In this document: in pieces, positions 8,768-16,823 of the stretch
Layout: every line of letters starts with the position of its first letter
How positions within the stretch are numbered: the first letter of the stretch is position 1
Source: Tautonia marina
Lineage (GTDB): Bacteria > Planctomycetota > Planctomycetia > Isosphaerales > Isosphaeraceae
NCBI RefSeq assembly: GCF_009177065.1
Contig: NZ_WEZF01000027.1
Span: 36,528 to 100,527, forward strand
Direction: 5' to 3'
DNA: 64,000 nt
Made by a program: the position numbers and the translations under genes
The notes under the pieces: model-generated
Database searches by the model: none
The model's input: only the letters and a program-made list of their open reading frames with translations
What the model was told of the DNA's origin: nothing

Positions 8768-10253
8768 CTTCAACCCCCCTCCGCGATCGAGCGAGGCGAC
8801 TCCAGACCCGGTCCACCAGACCGTCGGCAATCGCCCCGAAATAGAAACCGTTCAAGGCATGGACGTAAAACGCTCGGCCGATCGGTCGGTTGCCGAGCAC
8901 GGGCAAGAGACTTTGCGAAATAATCAGGGCGATCATCGCCGCCACCGGAAGCACCGCCGACACCCAGGCAATCGGCCCGTTCGGCAGGACCATCGGCCCC
9001 AGCACCGGAGCCAGGAACAACCCGGCCAGGTGATACAGCTCGAACGAAAGGATCGCCACCGCGACCGTCCCGCCGATCGCTCCGACCCACCGGCGAGACG
9101 AGGCTCCGGGATGCCTCAGCAGGCCAACCCACAGTTGCCCAATCGCCAGGGCAACGATTCCCGCCAGCGCCAGTTCTCCCGGCGAGTGCAGCGGGTCGAA
9201 GGTCGTGACCGTGTTCGCCAGCATCAGGGCGGGAATCGCCACGAGCGTTCCCAGGGTGGCCAGGCCCAAGACTCGTCCGGGAGCTGAGGGCGGTGTCGGT
9301 CGAGTCGGCGGCGGCAGCTCGCCCGATCGCAGGAAGCTCCACGCCTTGTACAACCCGTGGCCGATAATGTGCAGCCAGGCCGCCGGGAACGCGGCCAAAC
9401 CGCACTGAATCATCATGAATCCCATCTGAGCGACGGTCGACCAGGCCAGGGTTCGCTTGACCTTCACCTGTGCCCACATCGCCAGCAGGCCCAGCACGAC
9501 GGTCAGCGTTCCCACTGCCGTCAGCATCACCAGGGCCGTCGGCGCCTGGACGATCACCGGCGCGAACCGCAAGAGCAACGCTCCCCCCGCGTTGATGATG
9601 CCGGCGTGCATCAGGGCCGAGACGGGCGTGGGGGCTTCCATCGTCTCGGGCAGCCAGCTATGAAACGGAAACTGCGCCGATTTGGTCAGTGCCGCGATCG
9701 CCACCAACGTCGCCACCACCCCGATTGCCACCTCGTTTCCGCCCGCCGAGGCTCGTTCCAGGAAGGTCGAAAGCTCCAGAGTGCCCCAGACCAGGCCGAT
9801 CACCGCCATCGCCCCAATCAGGGCCACGTCTCCGAGTCGGCTAATCAGAAACTTCTTCCGGGCCGGTCGAAGCGCCTCGGCTCGTCCTCGCTCGTGCGTC
9901 AACAAGGCGTGCAGGCCAAGACTCGTCAAGGTCCAGGCGGCCACCAGCACGCCCAGATGATTGGCCAGCATCAGGGCATACGCCGCGCCGACCGTCGCCG
10001 CCAGCCGCATCAAGAACGCCCGCCGCTCCGGATCGCCGTCGAGATACCGCTGCGAGAAGCGGAAGGTGATCGCGCCGACCGACGCCACGAGCAAGCTCAA
10101 CGAGGCACTCAGGCGGTCGATCACCAGGCCCGCCCCCCGCATCGGAATCGGCGAGACCCCCTGAGCGACCACCAGGGCTGCCGAGAGGACCGCCAGGCCC
10201 CCAATCACCCCCAGCAGCACGAATTCCCATCGCTCGGACCTTCGGTCGATCAC
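8760..10253 (-). CDS. dabB: DAB system membrane subunit DabB (NuoL-like)
   Basis: This 497-residue, many-helix membrane protein belongs to the proton-conducting transporter family (NuoL/MrpA type). The family core is clear: TKSAQFPFHSWLPETMEAP followed by TPVSALMHAGIINAGG. As partner of DabA it would couple cation entry to CO2 hydration. I start at the GTG at 10253, with AGGGGG six bases upstream and the first membrane helix soon after; the longer frame would add a non-membrane N-terminus that crosses the control region. The end overlaps dabA by 8 bp. A promoter and a symmetric operator lie upstream. Confidence 0.92.
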   Translation of the reverse strand: MIDRRSERWEFVLLGVIGGLAVLSAALVVAQGVSPIPMRGAGLVIDRLSASLSLLVASVGAITFRFSQRYLDGDPERRAFLMRLAATVGAAYALMLANHLGVLVAAWTLTSLGLHALLTHERGRAEALRPARKKFLISRLGDVALIGAMAVIGLVWGTLELSTFLERASAGGNEVAIGVVATLVAIAALTKSAQFPFHSWLPETMEAPTPVSALMHAGIINAGGALLLRFAPVIVQAPTALVMLTAVGTLTVVLGLLAMWAQVKVKRTLAWSTVAQMGFMMIQCGLAAFPAAWLHIIGHGLYKAWSFLRSGELPPPTRPTPPSAPGRVLGLATLGTLVAIPALMLANTVTTFDPLHSPGELALAGIVALAIGQLWVGLLRHPGASSRRWVGAIGGTVAVAILSFELYHLAGLFLAPVLGPMVLPNGPIAWVSAVLPVAAMIALIISQSLLPVLGNRPIGRAFYVHALNGFYFGAIADGLVDRVWSRLARSRRGVEGA

Positions 10254-10373
10254 ATTGGACCCCCTTCTCGACGAACCACCAGGAACCGTCACGAATCTGA
10301 ACCCCGCGGGATCGCCTCGTCGGCAAACCCCAACCCAGGGGTTACACTGGTGCAACCCTTCGGGCAGGATTCG

Positions 10374-10425
10374 ATATGCGACTTCGGATACGCGACATTG
10401 ATTTCGCGTATTATCTATCGCATAT
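10374..10425. promoter_or_regulatory. Nested four-half-site operator between dabB and its divergent regulator
   Basis: Two perfect inverted repeats share one centre at 10399.5. The inner arms are ATACGCGA (10388-10395) and TCGCGTAT (10404-10411), and the outer arms are ATATGCGA (10374-10381) and TCGCATAT (10418-10425). All four half-sites fit ATAYGCGA and adjacent arms on each side are 14 bp apart. The array covers the presumed -10 region of the minus-strand dab promoter and ends 18 bp before the regulator start codon. I infer cooperative binding of two dimers of the winged-helix protein encoded next door. Confidence 0.75.
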
Positions 10426-10440
10426 TCCATCGGGAGTCAA
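10410..10440 (-). promoter_or_regulatory. Candidate sigma-70 promoter for dabBA
   Basis: On the minus strand TTGACT (10440-10435) is followed by TAGATA after 17 bp or GATAAT after 19 bp (10415-10410). The -10 region overlaps the outer and inner operator arms, as expected for a regulated promoter. The leader to the dabB GTG would be about 150 bases. Confidence 0.45.
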
Positions 10441-10443
10441 GCG

Positions 10444-10791
10444 ATGGGAGATGAGTCAAATTCAAAAACCACGGGGGGAAACGAATGGACGTTCCTCAGT
10501 AACCACGGCCACGTCTTGCTTTGCGTCGCTCGGGAGCCGGAAATTCTCTTGCGGGAGGTGGCCGAGCGGGTGGGCATTACCGAGCGGGCGGTGCAGCGGA
10601 TCGTGGCCGATCTGGAGCAGGGGGGGTATCTCTCTCGGGTCCGGGAAGGTCGGCGCAATCGGTACGAGGTCCATGCCGAGCTTCCCCTTCGGCATCCGGT
10701 CGAGGCCCATCGCGAGGTCCGGGTGCTGCTCGATCTGATCCTGGGTCCCGGAGTCGCCAAGAGTCCCGAGCCTCACGCATCGGACGGCTAA
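10444..10791 (+). CDS. Winged-helix transcriptional regulator
   Basis: The 115-residue protein is a compact winged helix-turn-helix: a recognition region LREVAERVGITERAVQRIV, then a wing LEQGGYLSRVREGRRNRYEV, then a short C-terminal helix that could serve for dimerisation. No ligand-binding domain is visible. The ATG at 10444 has GGGAG seven bases upstream. It is transcribed away from dabB, and the intergenic space holds a four-half-site palindrome, so regulation of dabBA and of itself is the simplest reading. Related small MarR/ArsR-like regulators are known; the link to DAB genes is inferred here. Confidence 0.8.
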   Translation: MGDESNSKTTGGNEWTFLSNHGHVLLCVAREPEILLREVAERVGITERAVQRIVADLEQGGYLSRVREGRRNRYEVHAELPLRHPVEAHREVRVLLDLILGPGVAKSPEPHASDG

Positions 10792-10901
10792 CGCCGAAGG
10801 GGCGCGGGTCATCCGTCGGCTGGACGAGTTCGCCGGGTTGCCTACGGTATCGAGGAACATGCTCCCGCCCGGAACCTGGACTCCCTTGTTGAGAACCGTC
10901 G

Positions 10902-12146
10902 ATGGCCGACGCGCTTGACCCCGAGTGGCCCCCGACCCGCGCCGAAGGGCTCCGCCGCCTCGATGCCTTTCTTCCCCGAGCCGGTCGGGAGTATGCCGAG
11001 ACCCGCAACTTCGACCACGGGCCGGGGAGGCATACCAATGTCTCCACCCTGTCTCCCTACCTCCGTCATCGCCTCGTCCGAGAGGAAGAGGTGGTGGGGG
11101 AGGTTCTGGAGCGGTTCTCCCTCGCTCAGGCCGAGAAGTTCGTGCAGGAGGTCTGCTGGCGGACCTACTGGAAAGGCTGGCTCGAACTCCGGCCGGGGGT
11201 CTGGCGATCGTACCGGGCCGAGGTCGCCGACCGTCTCGCCGAGCTGGATCGTGACCGCCGCCTCCGCGACCGCTGGGAATCGGCCATCTCCGGGCGGTCG
11301 GGCATCGACTGCTTCGACCAGTGGGCCGACGAGTTGATCTCGACCGGCTATCTCCATAACCATGCCCGGATGTGGTTCGCCAGCCTCTGGATCTTCACGC
11401 TGCGGCTCCCCTGGGCGCTCGGGGCCGATTTCTTCTACCGCCACCTGCTCGACGGCGATCCGGCCTCGAATACCCTGTCGTGGCGATGGGTCGCTGGGCT
11501 CCAGACGCAGGGGAAAACCTACCTGGCCAGCGCGGGCAATATCTCCCGGTTCACCTCCGGACGGTTCCGGCCGACCGAGCGCTTGGCATCGACCGCCGAG
11601 CCGGTTCCCGGCCCTCCTCCTCCTCGCCCGCGTGCCTTGCCTCCGGCCGATCGCCCCGGTCAGGGGCCGGTCGGCCTCTTGCTGACCGAGGACGACCTCG
11701 ACCCGACCTCCCTTGGCCTCGACCCCGATCAGGTGGCGGCCATTGCCGGGATCGTGAACCTCGACGACCGCTCGCCGATGCCCGTCGGCCCCTTGCCGCG
11801 AGCCTTCACGACCGGAGCGATGGCCGATGCGCTCGACCGCGCCGGCCGGGCTTTCAACGCCCCGGCCGATCACCTCGACCCGGTCAATGACTGGCTCGAC
11901 CCGATCCTCGACTGGGCGAAGCGGCATAACATCGACCGGATCGTCACTGCCGAGTCTCCCCAGGGACCGGCCCGCGATCGTGTCGATGCCCTCCGCGAAC
12001 CGCTTCAAACGGCCGGAGTCACGCTTGCCGTCCTGCGAAAAGACTGGGACGAAACCTTCTGGCCCTTCGCCACCGCCGGCTTCTTTCGCTTCAAAGCCGA
12101 GATCCCTGAGGTCCTCGACCGTCTCGGCCTGATGGCGCTCCGTTGA
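10902..12146 (+). CDS. Photolyase/cryptochrome-like protein with permuted domains
   Basis: Residues 1-235 form the alpha-helical FAD-binding domain of the photolyase/cryptochrome family: STLSPYLRHRL, WRTYWKGWLE, GYLHNHARMWFAS and DGDPASNTLSW correspond to the flavin pocket motifs. In ordinary photolyases this domain is C-terminal. Here about 160 further residues follow a Pro-rich linker (~240-255) and look alpha/beta (GPVGLLLTEDDL, IDRIVTAESPQGPARDRVDALRE), resembling the antenna domain normally found at the N-terminus. The protein is 414 residues long. It is followed after 17 bp by a FAD oxidoreductase gene. The FAD domain is certain; the permutation and any DNA repair or light-sensing role are inference. 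Confidence 0.8.
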   Translation: MADALDPEWPPTRAEGLRRLDAFLPRAGREYAETRNFDHGPGRHTNVSTLSPYLRHRLVREEEVVGEVLERFSLAQAEKFVQEVCWRTYWKGWLELRPGVWRSYRAEVADRLAELDRDRRLRDRWESAISGRSGIDCFDQWADELISTGYLHNHARMWFASLWIFTLRLPWALGADFFYRHLLDGDPASNTLSWRWVAGLQTQGKTYLASAGNISRFTSGRFRPTERLASTAEPVPGPPPPRPRALPPADRPGQGPVGLLLTEDDLDPTSLGLDPDQVAAIAGIVNLDDRSPMPVGPLPRAFTTGAMADALDRAGRAFNAPADHLDPVNDWLDPILDWAKRHNIDRIVTAESPQGPARDRVDALREPLQTAGVTLAVLRKDWDETFWPFATAGFFRFKAEIPEVLDRLGLMALR

Positions 12147-12163
12147 TCTAAGAGAGAGTGTTC

Positions 12164-13147
12164 ATGTCGAAACATTTTGGGGTCATCGGAGCCGGCATTG
12201 CCGGGTTGACCGCCGCGCGCCGGTTGCGTAATCAGGGACACTCCGTTCTGGTCCTCGATAAAGGAAGACGCCCCGGAGGCCGCACCTCGACCCGGTCGAT
12301 GGATGGCCTCTCGTTTGACCACGGCCCTCCGTTTTTTACGATCACGGATCCGATGGTTCGAGCCTTTGGGGAAACCTCGGGCGTCTTCTCCTGTCTCGAA
12401 GCGTGGCAAGGGCGCTTCGCTCGCCTCGAAGCCGGCCGATTGGTGCCGGAGCTTCCCGATCCCCCTCGGTTGGTGGGGGTTCCCGGCATGGGGACGATCG
12501 GCCAGAGGCTCGCTCAAGAGATTGACGTGCGTGTGAGCGTTCATGTCAATCGGCTCGAACGATCGGCCGGGGGCTGGACGATCATCGATCGAGACGGCTC
12601 CTCGTACGGCCCGTTCGACGCGCTGATCGTGACGGCTCCCCCCGCGCAGGCTGCCGCCTTGCTTCGCGAGCATTCGGAACTGGCCGCGACACTCGAACCG
12701 ATTCCGATGGCGGTCTGTTTCTCCTGGATGATCGCTCCGGAGAGCAGAACGGCCTTGCCGTTCGACGGCATCCGATGCGATCATCCCGTCCTGCGTTGGG
12801 CGTCGAACGAACAGAGCAAACCGGGCCGACCGGATTCGCCCGCCCTGGTTGTCCAGGCGAATCACACCTGGTCCGAGGCCCACCGCGATTCCGATCCCTC
12901 GGAGGTTGTCCGACTCTTGCGGTTGGCCGTCGAGGAGTCGTTTGCGATCCGCCTTGGCCCGCCTCGCCTGGAGTCGCTCCACCGATGGCTCTTTGCCCAA
13001 CCGGTTGAGCCTTTGGGAACCCCTTGCCTGATCGACCCCGATGCCTGCCTGGCCGCCTGCGGCGATTGGGCCTTGCGAGGGTCGATCGAGGGGGCGATTC
13101 AGAGCGGATTCGCCTGTGCTCAGACATTGATGGAAGCTCTTGCGTGA
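12164..13147 (+). CDS. NAD(P)/FAD-dependent oxidoreductase, renalase-like
   Basis: The 327-residue protein opens with a dinucleotide-binding fold (GVIGAGIAGLTAARRL, then LDKGRRPGGR), followed by LSFDHGPPFFTI, as in renalase-like flavoproteins of the amine-oxidase superfamily. The C-terminus has the usual second FAD contact (ACGDWALRGSIEGAIQSG). I prefer the ATG at 12164 over the GTG at 12158 because the GTG would leave no space for a ribosome site. It sits between the photolyase-like gene and a methyltransferase-like gene with gaps of 17 and 9 bp, so the three are probably co-transcribed. The substrate cannot be told from sequence. Confidence 0.85.
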   Translation: MSKHFGVIGAGIAGLTAARRLRNQGHSVLVLDKGRRPGGRTSTRSMDGLSFDHGPPFFTITDPMVRAFGETSGVFSCLEAWQGRFARLEAGRLVPELPDPPRLVGVPGMGTIGQRLAQEIDVRVSVHVNRLERSAGGWTIIDRDGSSYGPFDALIVTAPPAQAAALLREHSELAATLEPIPMAVCFSWMIAPESRTALPFDGIRCDHPVLRWASNEQSKPGRPDSPALVVQANHTWSEAHRDSDPSEVVRLLRLAVEESFAIRLGPPRLESLHRWLFAQPVEPLGTPCLIDPDACLAACGDWALRGSIEGAIQSGFACAQTLMEALA

Positions 13148-13156
13148 CGATGGTCC

Positions 13157-14005
13157 ATGATTCATGATCCTCGCCAGCGGCAGGCCGGATTCAACACCTC
13201 GACCCGAGGTCAGTGGGAGGTGTTCGCTGATCACCGCCACCAGGTGTCGGCCGTGCTCACGACGGCTCCGGGCGGTCGGCTCTGCATCCTGGGGGCCGGG
13301 AACACCAACGACCTTGACCTGCCAGCCCTTCTGGAACGCTACCGCGAGGTTCATCTTGTCGACCTCGACCCGACGGCCCTCGCCGAAGGGGTTGCACGGC
13401 AAGGGGTGGCCGATCACCCGGGGATTCACCTGCACGGCGGTCTGGACCTGACGGCGATGGTCGAGACGATCGCCTCGTGGTCCCCCCGCGCTGAGGTGCG
13501 CCCGGCCGATCTCGACGCCCTGGCCACCTGGCCCGGCAACCGGGTTCCACTGGTCTTGCCGGGACCATTCGACCATGTCGCCTCGACCTGTATCCTCAGC
13601 CAGTTGACCGACACCACAGCCCACGCCCTCGGCGATCATCACCCGAGAGGAACGGCCGTGATGGAGGCGATCCGCCGCGGCCATCTCCGCCTGCTCGCCC
13701 GCCTGGCGGGGCCGATCGGCCGGGCGACCCTCATCACCGATATCGCCTCCTCGAAGTGTTTCCCCGCACTGCCGGAGACCCCCGATGAGCGTCTCGCCGA
13801 GCTGCTGCCCTGGCTCTTGCGCTCCGGCGCTCACTACCACGGATTGCACCCGAATCAGATCCTCGCTGCCTTGCGGCACGACCCCGCCATTGCTCCCCTC
13901 CTGGCCGGATTCCAGACCTGTGCCCCCTGGCGCTGGCGGCTTCATTCGCGTGTCTTCCTGGTCTGGGCGGTGACGATGCGGTTCTCGGCATCGCGGTGGG
14001 GCTGA
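13157..14005 (+). CDS. SAM methyltransferase-like protein of unknown function
   Basis: I do not recognise a specific family for this 282-residue protein. A Rossmann-type segment (RLCILGAGNTNDLDL at ~40-55 and YREVHLVDLDP at ~61-72) has the look of SAM-binding motif I and the acidic end of beta-2. Residues further on (PFDHVASTCILSQL) resemble motif IV. It starts 9 bp after the flavoprotein gene and ends the three-gene cluster. A class I methyltransferase is the best guess; a catalytically inert relative is possible. Confidence 0.6.
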   Translation: MIHDPRQRQAGFNTSTRGQWEVFADHRHQVSAVLTTAPGGRLCILGAGNTNDLDLPALLERYREVHLVDLDPTALAEGVARQGVADHPGIHLHGGLDLTAMVETIASWSPRAEVRPADLDALATWPGNRVPLVLPGPFDHVASTCILSQLTDTTAHALGDHHPRGTAVMEAIRRGHLRLLARLAGPIGRATLITDIASSKCFPALPETPDERLAELLPWLLRSGAHYHGLHPNQILAALRHDPAIAPLLAGFQTCAPWRWRLHSRVFLVWAVTMRFSASRWG

Positions 14006-14167
14006 CGGGTGGGTCCACGTCCTCGGACATCGCCGGACTCCTCGCGCTTGGTCTGGTCTGTTTCGCTGGCTGCTCGGACGGATTAGGATGAGCGAGGCTT
14101 CGGGGGAACGTCCCCGATCACCGTGGGCCGGCCACTTCGATTCGATCCGTACCGAGCCTCTCCCATC

Positions 14168-16756
14168 ATGAGCAAGTCTTCCGTCTCTCGCCGGTCGTTC
14201 CTCGTTGATTCCGCCGCGGCGACCGCGGCCCTCTCCGCCCTGCCGCGAGCAGGACGCGCCGAGGACCGACCGGAGGCCGAGTTCCGCAGCCGATGGGAAC
14301 GTGTTCCCGATCGCGTCTGGCCCGGCGCCGCCTTCTGGTCGAACCCGCTGCAGGACTGGCGGATTCGAGGCGGGCGGCTGGAGTGCCTTCGCCCCGCCAC
14401 CGGCCGATCGTTGCATCTGCTGACGCATGACCTGGCCGATCGCCCGGGGACGCTTCGCATGAGTGTCCGGCTGGGATCGCTCGACGGCGGCCCGCTGGCT
14501 GAGGCGACCGGATCGGCCGGCTTCTCGATTGGCGTTCGGGGGCCGCTGGGGGACTACCGCAACAACCTGGTGCATGGTTCGGGATTCCCGGCCGGCCTGC
14601 GCACCAACGGTCGCCTGGTGCTTGGCGACGGTTCCGAGGCCGCCTCGGACCCGGTCGACTTGAACGTCGAGGAGGTTGAGCTTCGCCTCACGATCGACCC
14701 CGACCAGGACGGATTCCGCCTGACGCTCTCGGCCATCGACCCGAAGGACGACCGCGTGCTGGGCACGGTCGAGCGCTCGGGAGTGCCGGGGGCATCGCTG
14801 GTCGGCAACCTCGCCCTCGTGAGCAATTTCGGCCCTCCTCGTCCCGCGGCGCAGCAGGCGAGTAACCCGAACGCTCCCCCGGCCGGGACCTGGTGGTTCG
14901 CCGACTGGAGCGTCTCCGGCTCGAAGGTCGAGGCCCACGACGACCACCGCTTCGGCCCGATCCTCTTTAACCAGTACACTCTGCACGGCGGCACGATGAA
15001 GATGTCGGTGCAGATGCCCCCCCTCGGCCCGGACGATGAGCCATCGGTCCGCCTGCTCATCGATCGGGACGGCTCGTGGCAACCCGTTGCCGAGGGGAGG
15101 ATTGACCCCCGATCGTTCCTCGCCACCTTTCGGGTTGAAGGGTGGGATGATCAGGTCGACACCCCTTATCGCCTGTCGTATGTCGAACGCTTCACCGACG
15201 GATCGACCCGAGAGGACTCCTTCGACGGCCTCATCCGTCGCGATCCGGTCGAGGCCGAGCGTTTGACCGTGGCCGACATCTCCTGCAACGCCCACTACGC
15301 CTTCCCGAACGAGGCCTGCGTGGCGAGCGTCGCGAAGCTTGACCCCGACCTGATCGCCTTCACCGGCGACCAGTTCTACGAGTCGACCGGCGGCTTCGGC
15401 GTCGAGCGGAACGACGTGGACATTGCCTTGCTCGACCTCCTGCGCAAGTGGTATCAGCATGGCTGGACCTGGCGCGACCTGACCCGAGATCGCCCAAGTA
15501 TCGCCATTCCCGACGATCACGACGTCTACCACGGCAACCTCTGGGGAGAAGGCGGCAAGAAGGCCCCCGGCAACACCTCCGAGGCCGAGTCGAAGGGGGG
15601 CTACAAGCAGATGGCCGAGTTCGTCAACGTCGTCCACGCGATCGAGACGGCTCACCACCCCGACTCTCCCGCCGAGCCGGGCCTTCAGGGGATCACCGGC
15701 TATTACGGCCCCCTGATCTACGGCGGCATTGGCTTCGCCATCCTCGCCGATCGCCAGTACAAGAGCGGCCCCGACGGCAAGGTGCCCCCCACCACCAGCG
15801 GCCGCGCCGACCACGTGGTCGATCCCGACTTCGACCCGGAAACCGCCGACCGGCCCGGCCTGGAATTGCTGGGCGATCCGCAGCTTCGCTTCCTCCAGGA
15901 GTGGGCCGACGACTGGCGAGGGGTCGACATGAAGGCCGTCTTCTCGCAGACCATCTTCACGGCGATGGCCACCCACCACGGTCAGCCCGACAACCGGCTC
16001 ATCGCCGACTACGACACTAATGGCTGGCCGCAGACCCCCCGCGACGAGGCCGTCCGGGCCTTGCGACGCGCCTTCGCCTTCCACCTGGCCGGCGACCAGC
16101 ACCTGCCGGCCGTTGTCCATTACGGGATCGACGCGCACCGAGACGCCGGGGTCGCCTTCGCCAGCCCGGCGGTGAACAACCTGTACCCTCGGTGGTTCTG
16201 GCCCGAGTCTCCGGGGGAGAACCGGCCCAGCGGGGCTCCCGAGGAGCTGGGCGACTTCCGGGACAGCTTCGACCATCCCTTGACCGTCCTGGCCTGCGCC
16301 AATCCGAAGCCAGAGCGAAGGCCCGGCGTCGGTGTGCTTGAGGCCGAGACGGACAAGTCGGCCGGCTTCGGTGTCGTCCGGTTCCACAAAGCCGACCGGA
16401 CGATCACGGTCGAATGCTGGCCCCTCTTGGCCGACCCGACCGAGCCGGGCACCCAGTTCCCCGGCTGGCCGGTCACGGTGTCTCAGCTTGACAACGGCGG
16501 CGCCCGAGCGGCTCGGGCCGAGTTGCCCGAGGTCGTCGTTCGGGGCGTCGATCGGCCGGTCGTCCAGGTGATCGACGAATCGACGAATGAGCCGATCTAT
16601 GGCCTTCGGCTTGCAGGTTCCCGCTGGCGGCCCTTCACCTTTACCGAAGGGTTGTACACGATTCGCGTTCTTGATCCCGAGTCGGGCCGATCGGTCGAAC
16701 GACGCGGCCTGGCCGCCCGAAAGGGGAACGACGCCACGATCGAGATCACGCTCTGA
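14168..16756 (+). CDS. Tat-exported PhoD-family alkaline phosphatase
   Basis: The 862-residue protein starts with a twin-arginine signal (SVSRRSFLVDSAAATAALSA), which supports the ATG at 14168 over the upstream one at 14123. After ~370 residues rich in beta structure come the metallophosphatase motifs: FTGDQFYES (near 400), IPDDHDVYHG (near 447) and HLAGDQHLP (near 640), which fit the metal sites of PhoD enzymes. PhoD proteins release phosphate from phosphodiesters and monoesters outside the cytoplasm. The long N-terminal region, absent from the small Bacillus enzyme, is common in environmental relatives. A sulfatase gene follows after 67 bp, suggesting a small degradative unit. Confidence 0.88.
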   Translation: MSKSSVSRRSFLVDSAAATAALSALPRAGRAEDRPEAEFRSRWERVPDRVWPGAAFWSNPLQDWRIRGGRLECLRPATGRSLHLLTHDLADRPGTLRMSVRLGSLDGGPLAEATGSAGFSIGVRGPLGDYRNNLVHGSGFPAGLRTNGRLVLGDGSEAASDPVDLNVEEVELRLTIDPDQDGFRLTLSAIDPKDDRVLGTVERSGVPGASLVGNLALVSNFGPPRPAAQQASNPNAPPAGTWWFADWSVSGSKVEAHDDHRFGPILFNQYTLHGGTMKMSVQMPPLGPDDEPSVRLLIDRDGSWQPVAEGRIDPRSFLATFRVEGWDDQVDTPYRLSYVERFTDGSTREDSFDGLIRRDPVEAERLTVADISCNAHYAFPNEACVASVAKLDPDLIAFTGDQFYESTGGFGVERNDVDIALLDLLRKWYQHGWTWRDLTRDRPSIAIPDDHDVYHGNLWGEGGKKAPGNTSEAESKGGYKQMAEFVNVVHAIETAHHPDSPAEPGLQGITGYYGPLIYGGIGFAILADRQYKSGPDGKVPPTTSGRADHVVDPDFDPETADRPGLELLGDPQLRFLQEWADDWRGVDMKAVFSQTIFTAMATHHGQPDNRLIADYDTNGWPQTPRDEAVRALRRAFAFHLAGDQHLPAVVHYGIDAHRDAGVAFASPAVNNLYPRWFWPESPGENRPSGAPEELGDFRDSFDHPLTVLACANPKPERRPGVGVLEAETDKSAGFGVVRFHKADRTITVECWPLLADPTEPGTQFPGWPVTVSQLDNGGARAARAELPEVVVRGVDRPVVQVIDESTNEPIYGLRLAGSRWRPFTFTEGLYTIRVLDPESGRSVERRGLAARKGNDATIEITL

Positions 16757-16823
16757 TCGGTTCCGGCTCCGGGATCGGATTCGAGACGGTCGCATCGGAC
16801 ACCCATTGCGGAAAGGATGAGTC

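Noticed and set aside
8768..8830. Longer dabA start at 8830
   Set aside because: The whole extension is within dabB; the GTG at 8767 has a ribosome site and gives the usual N-terminus.
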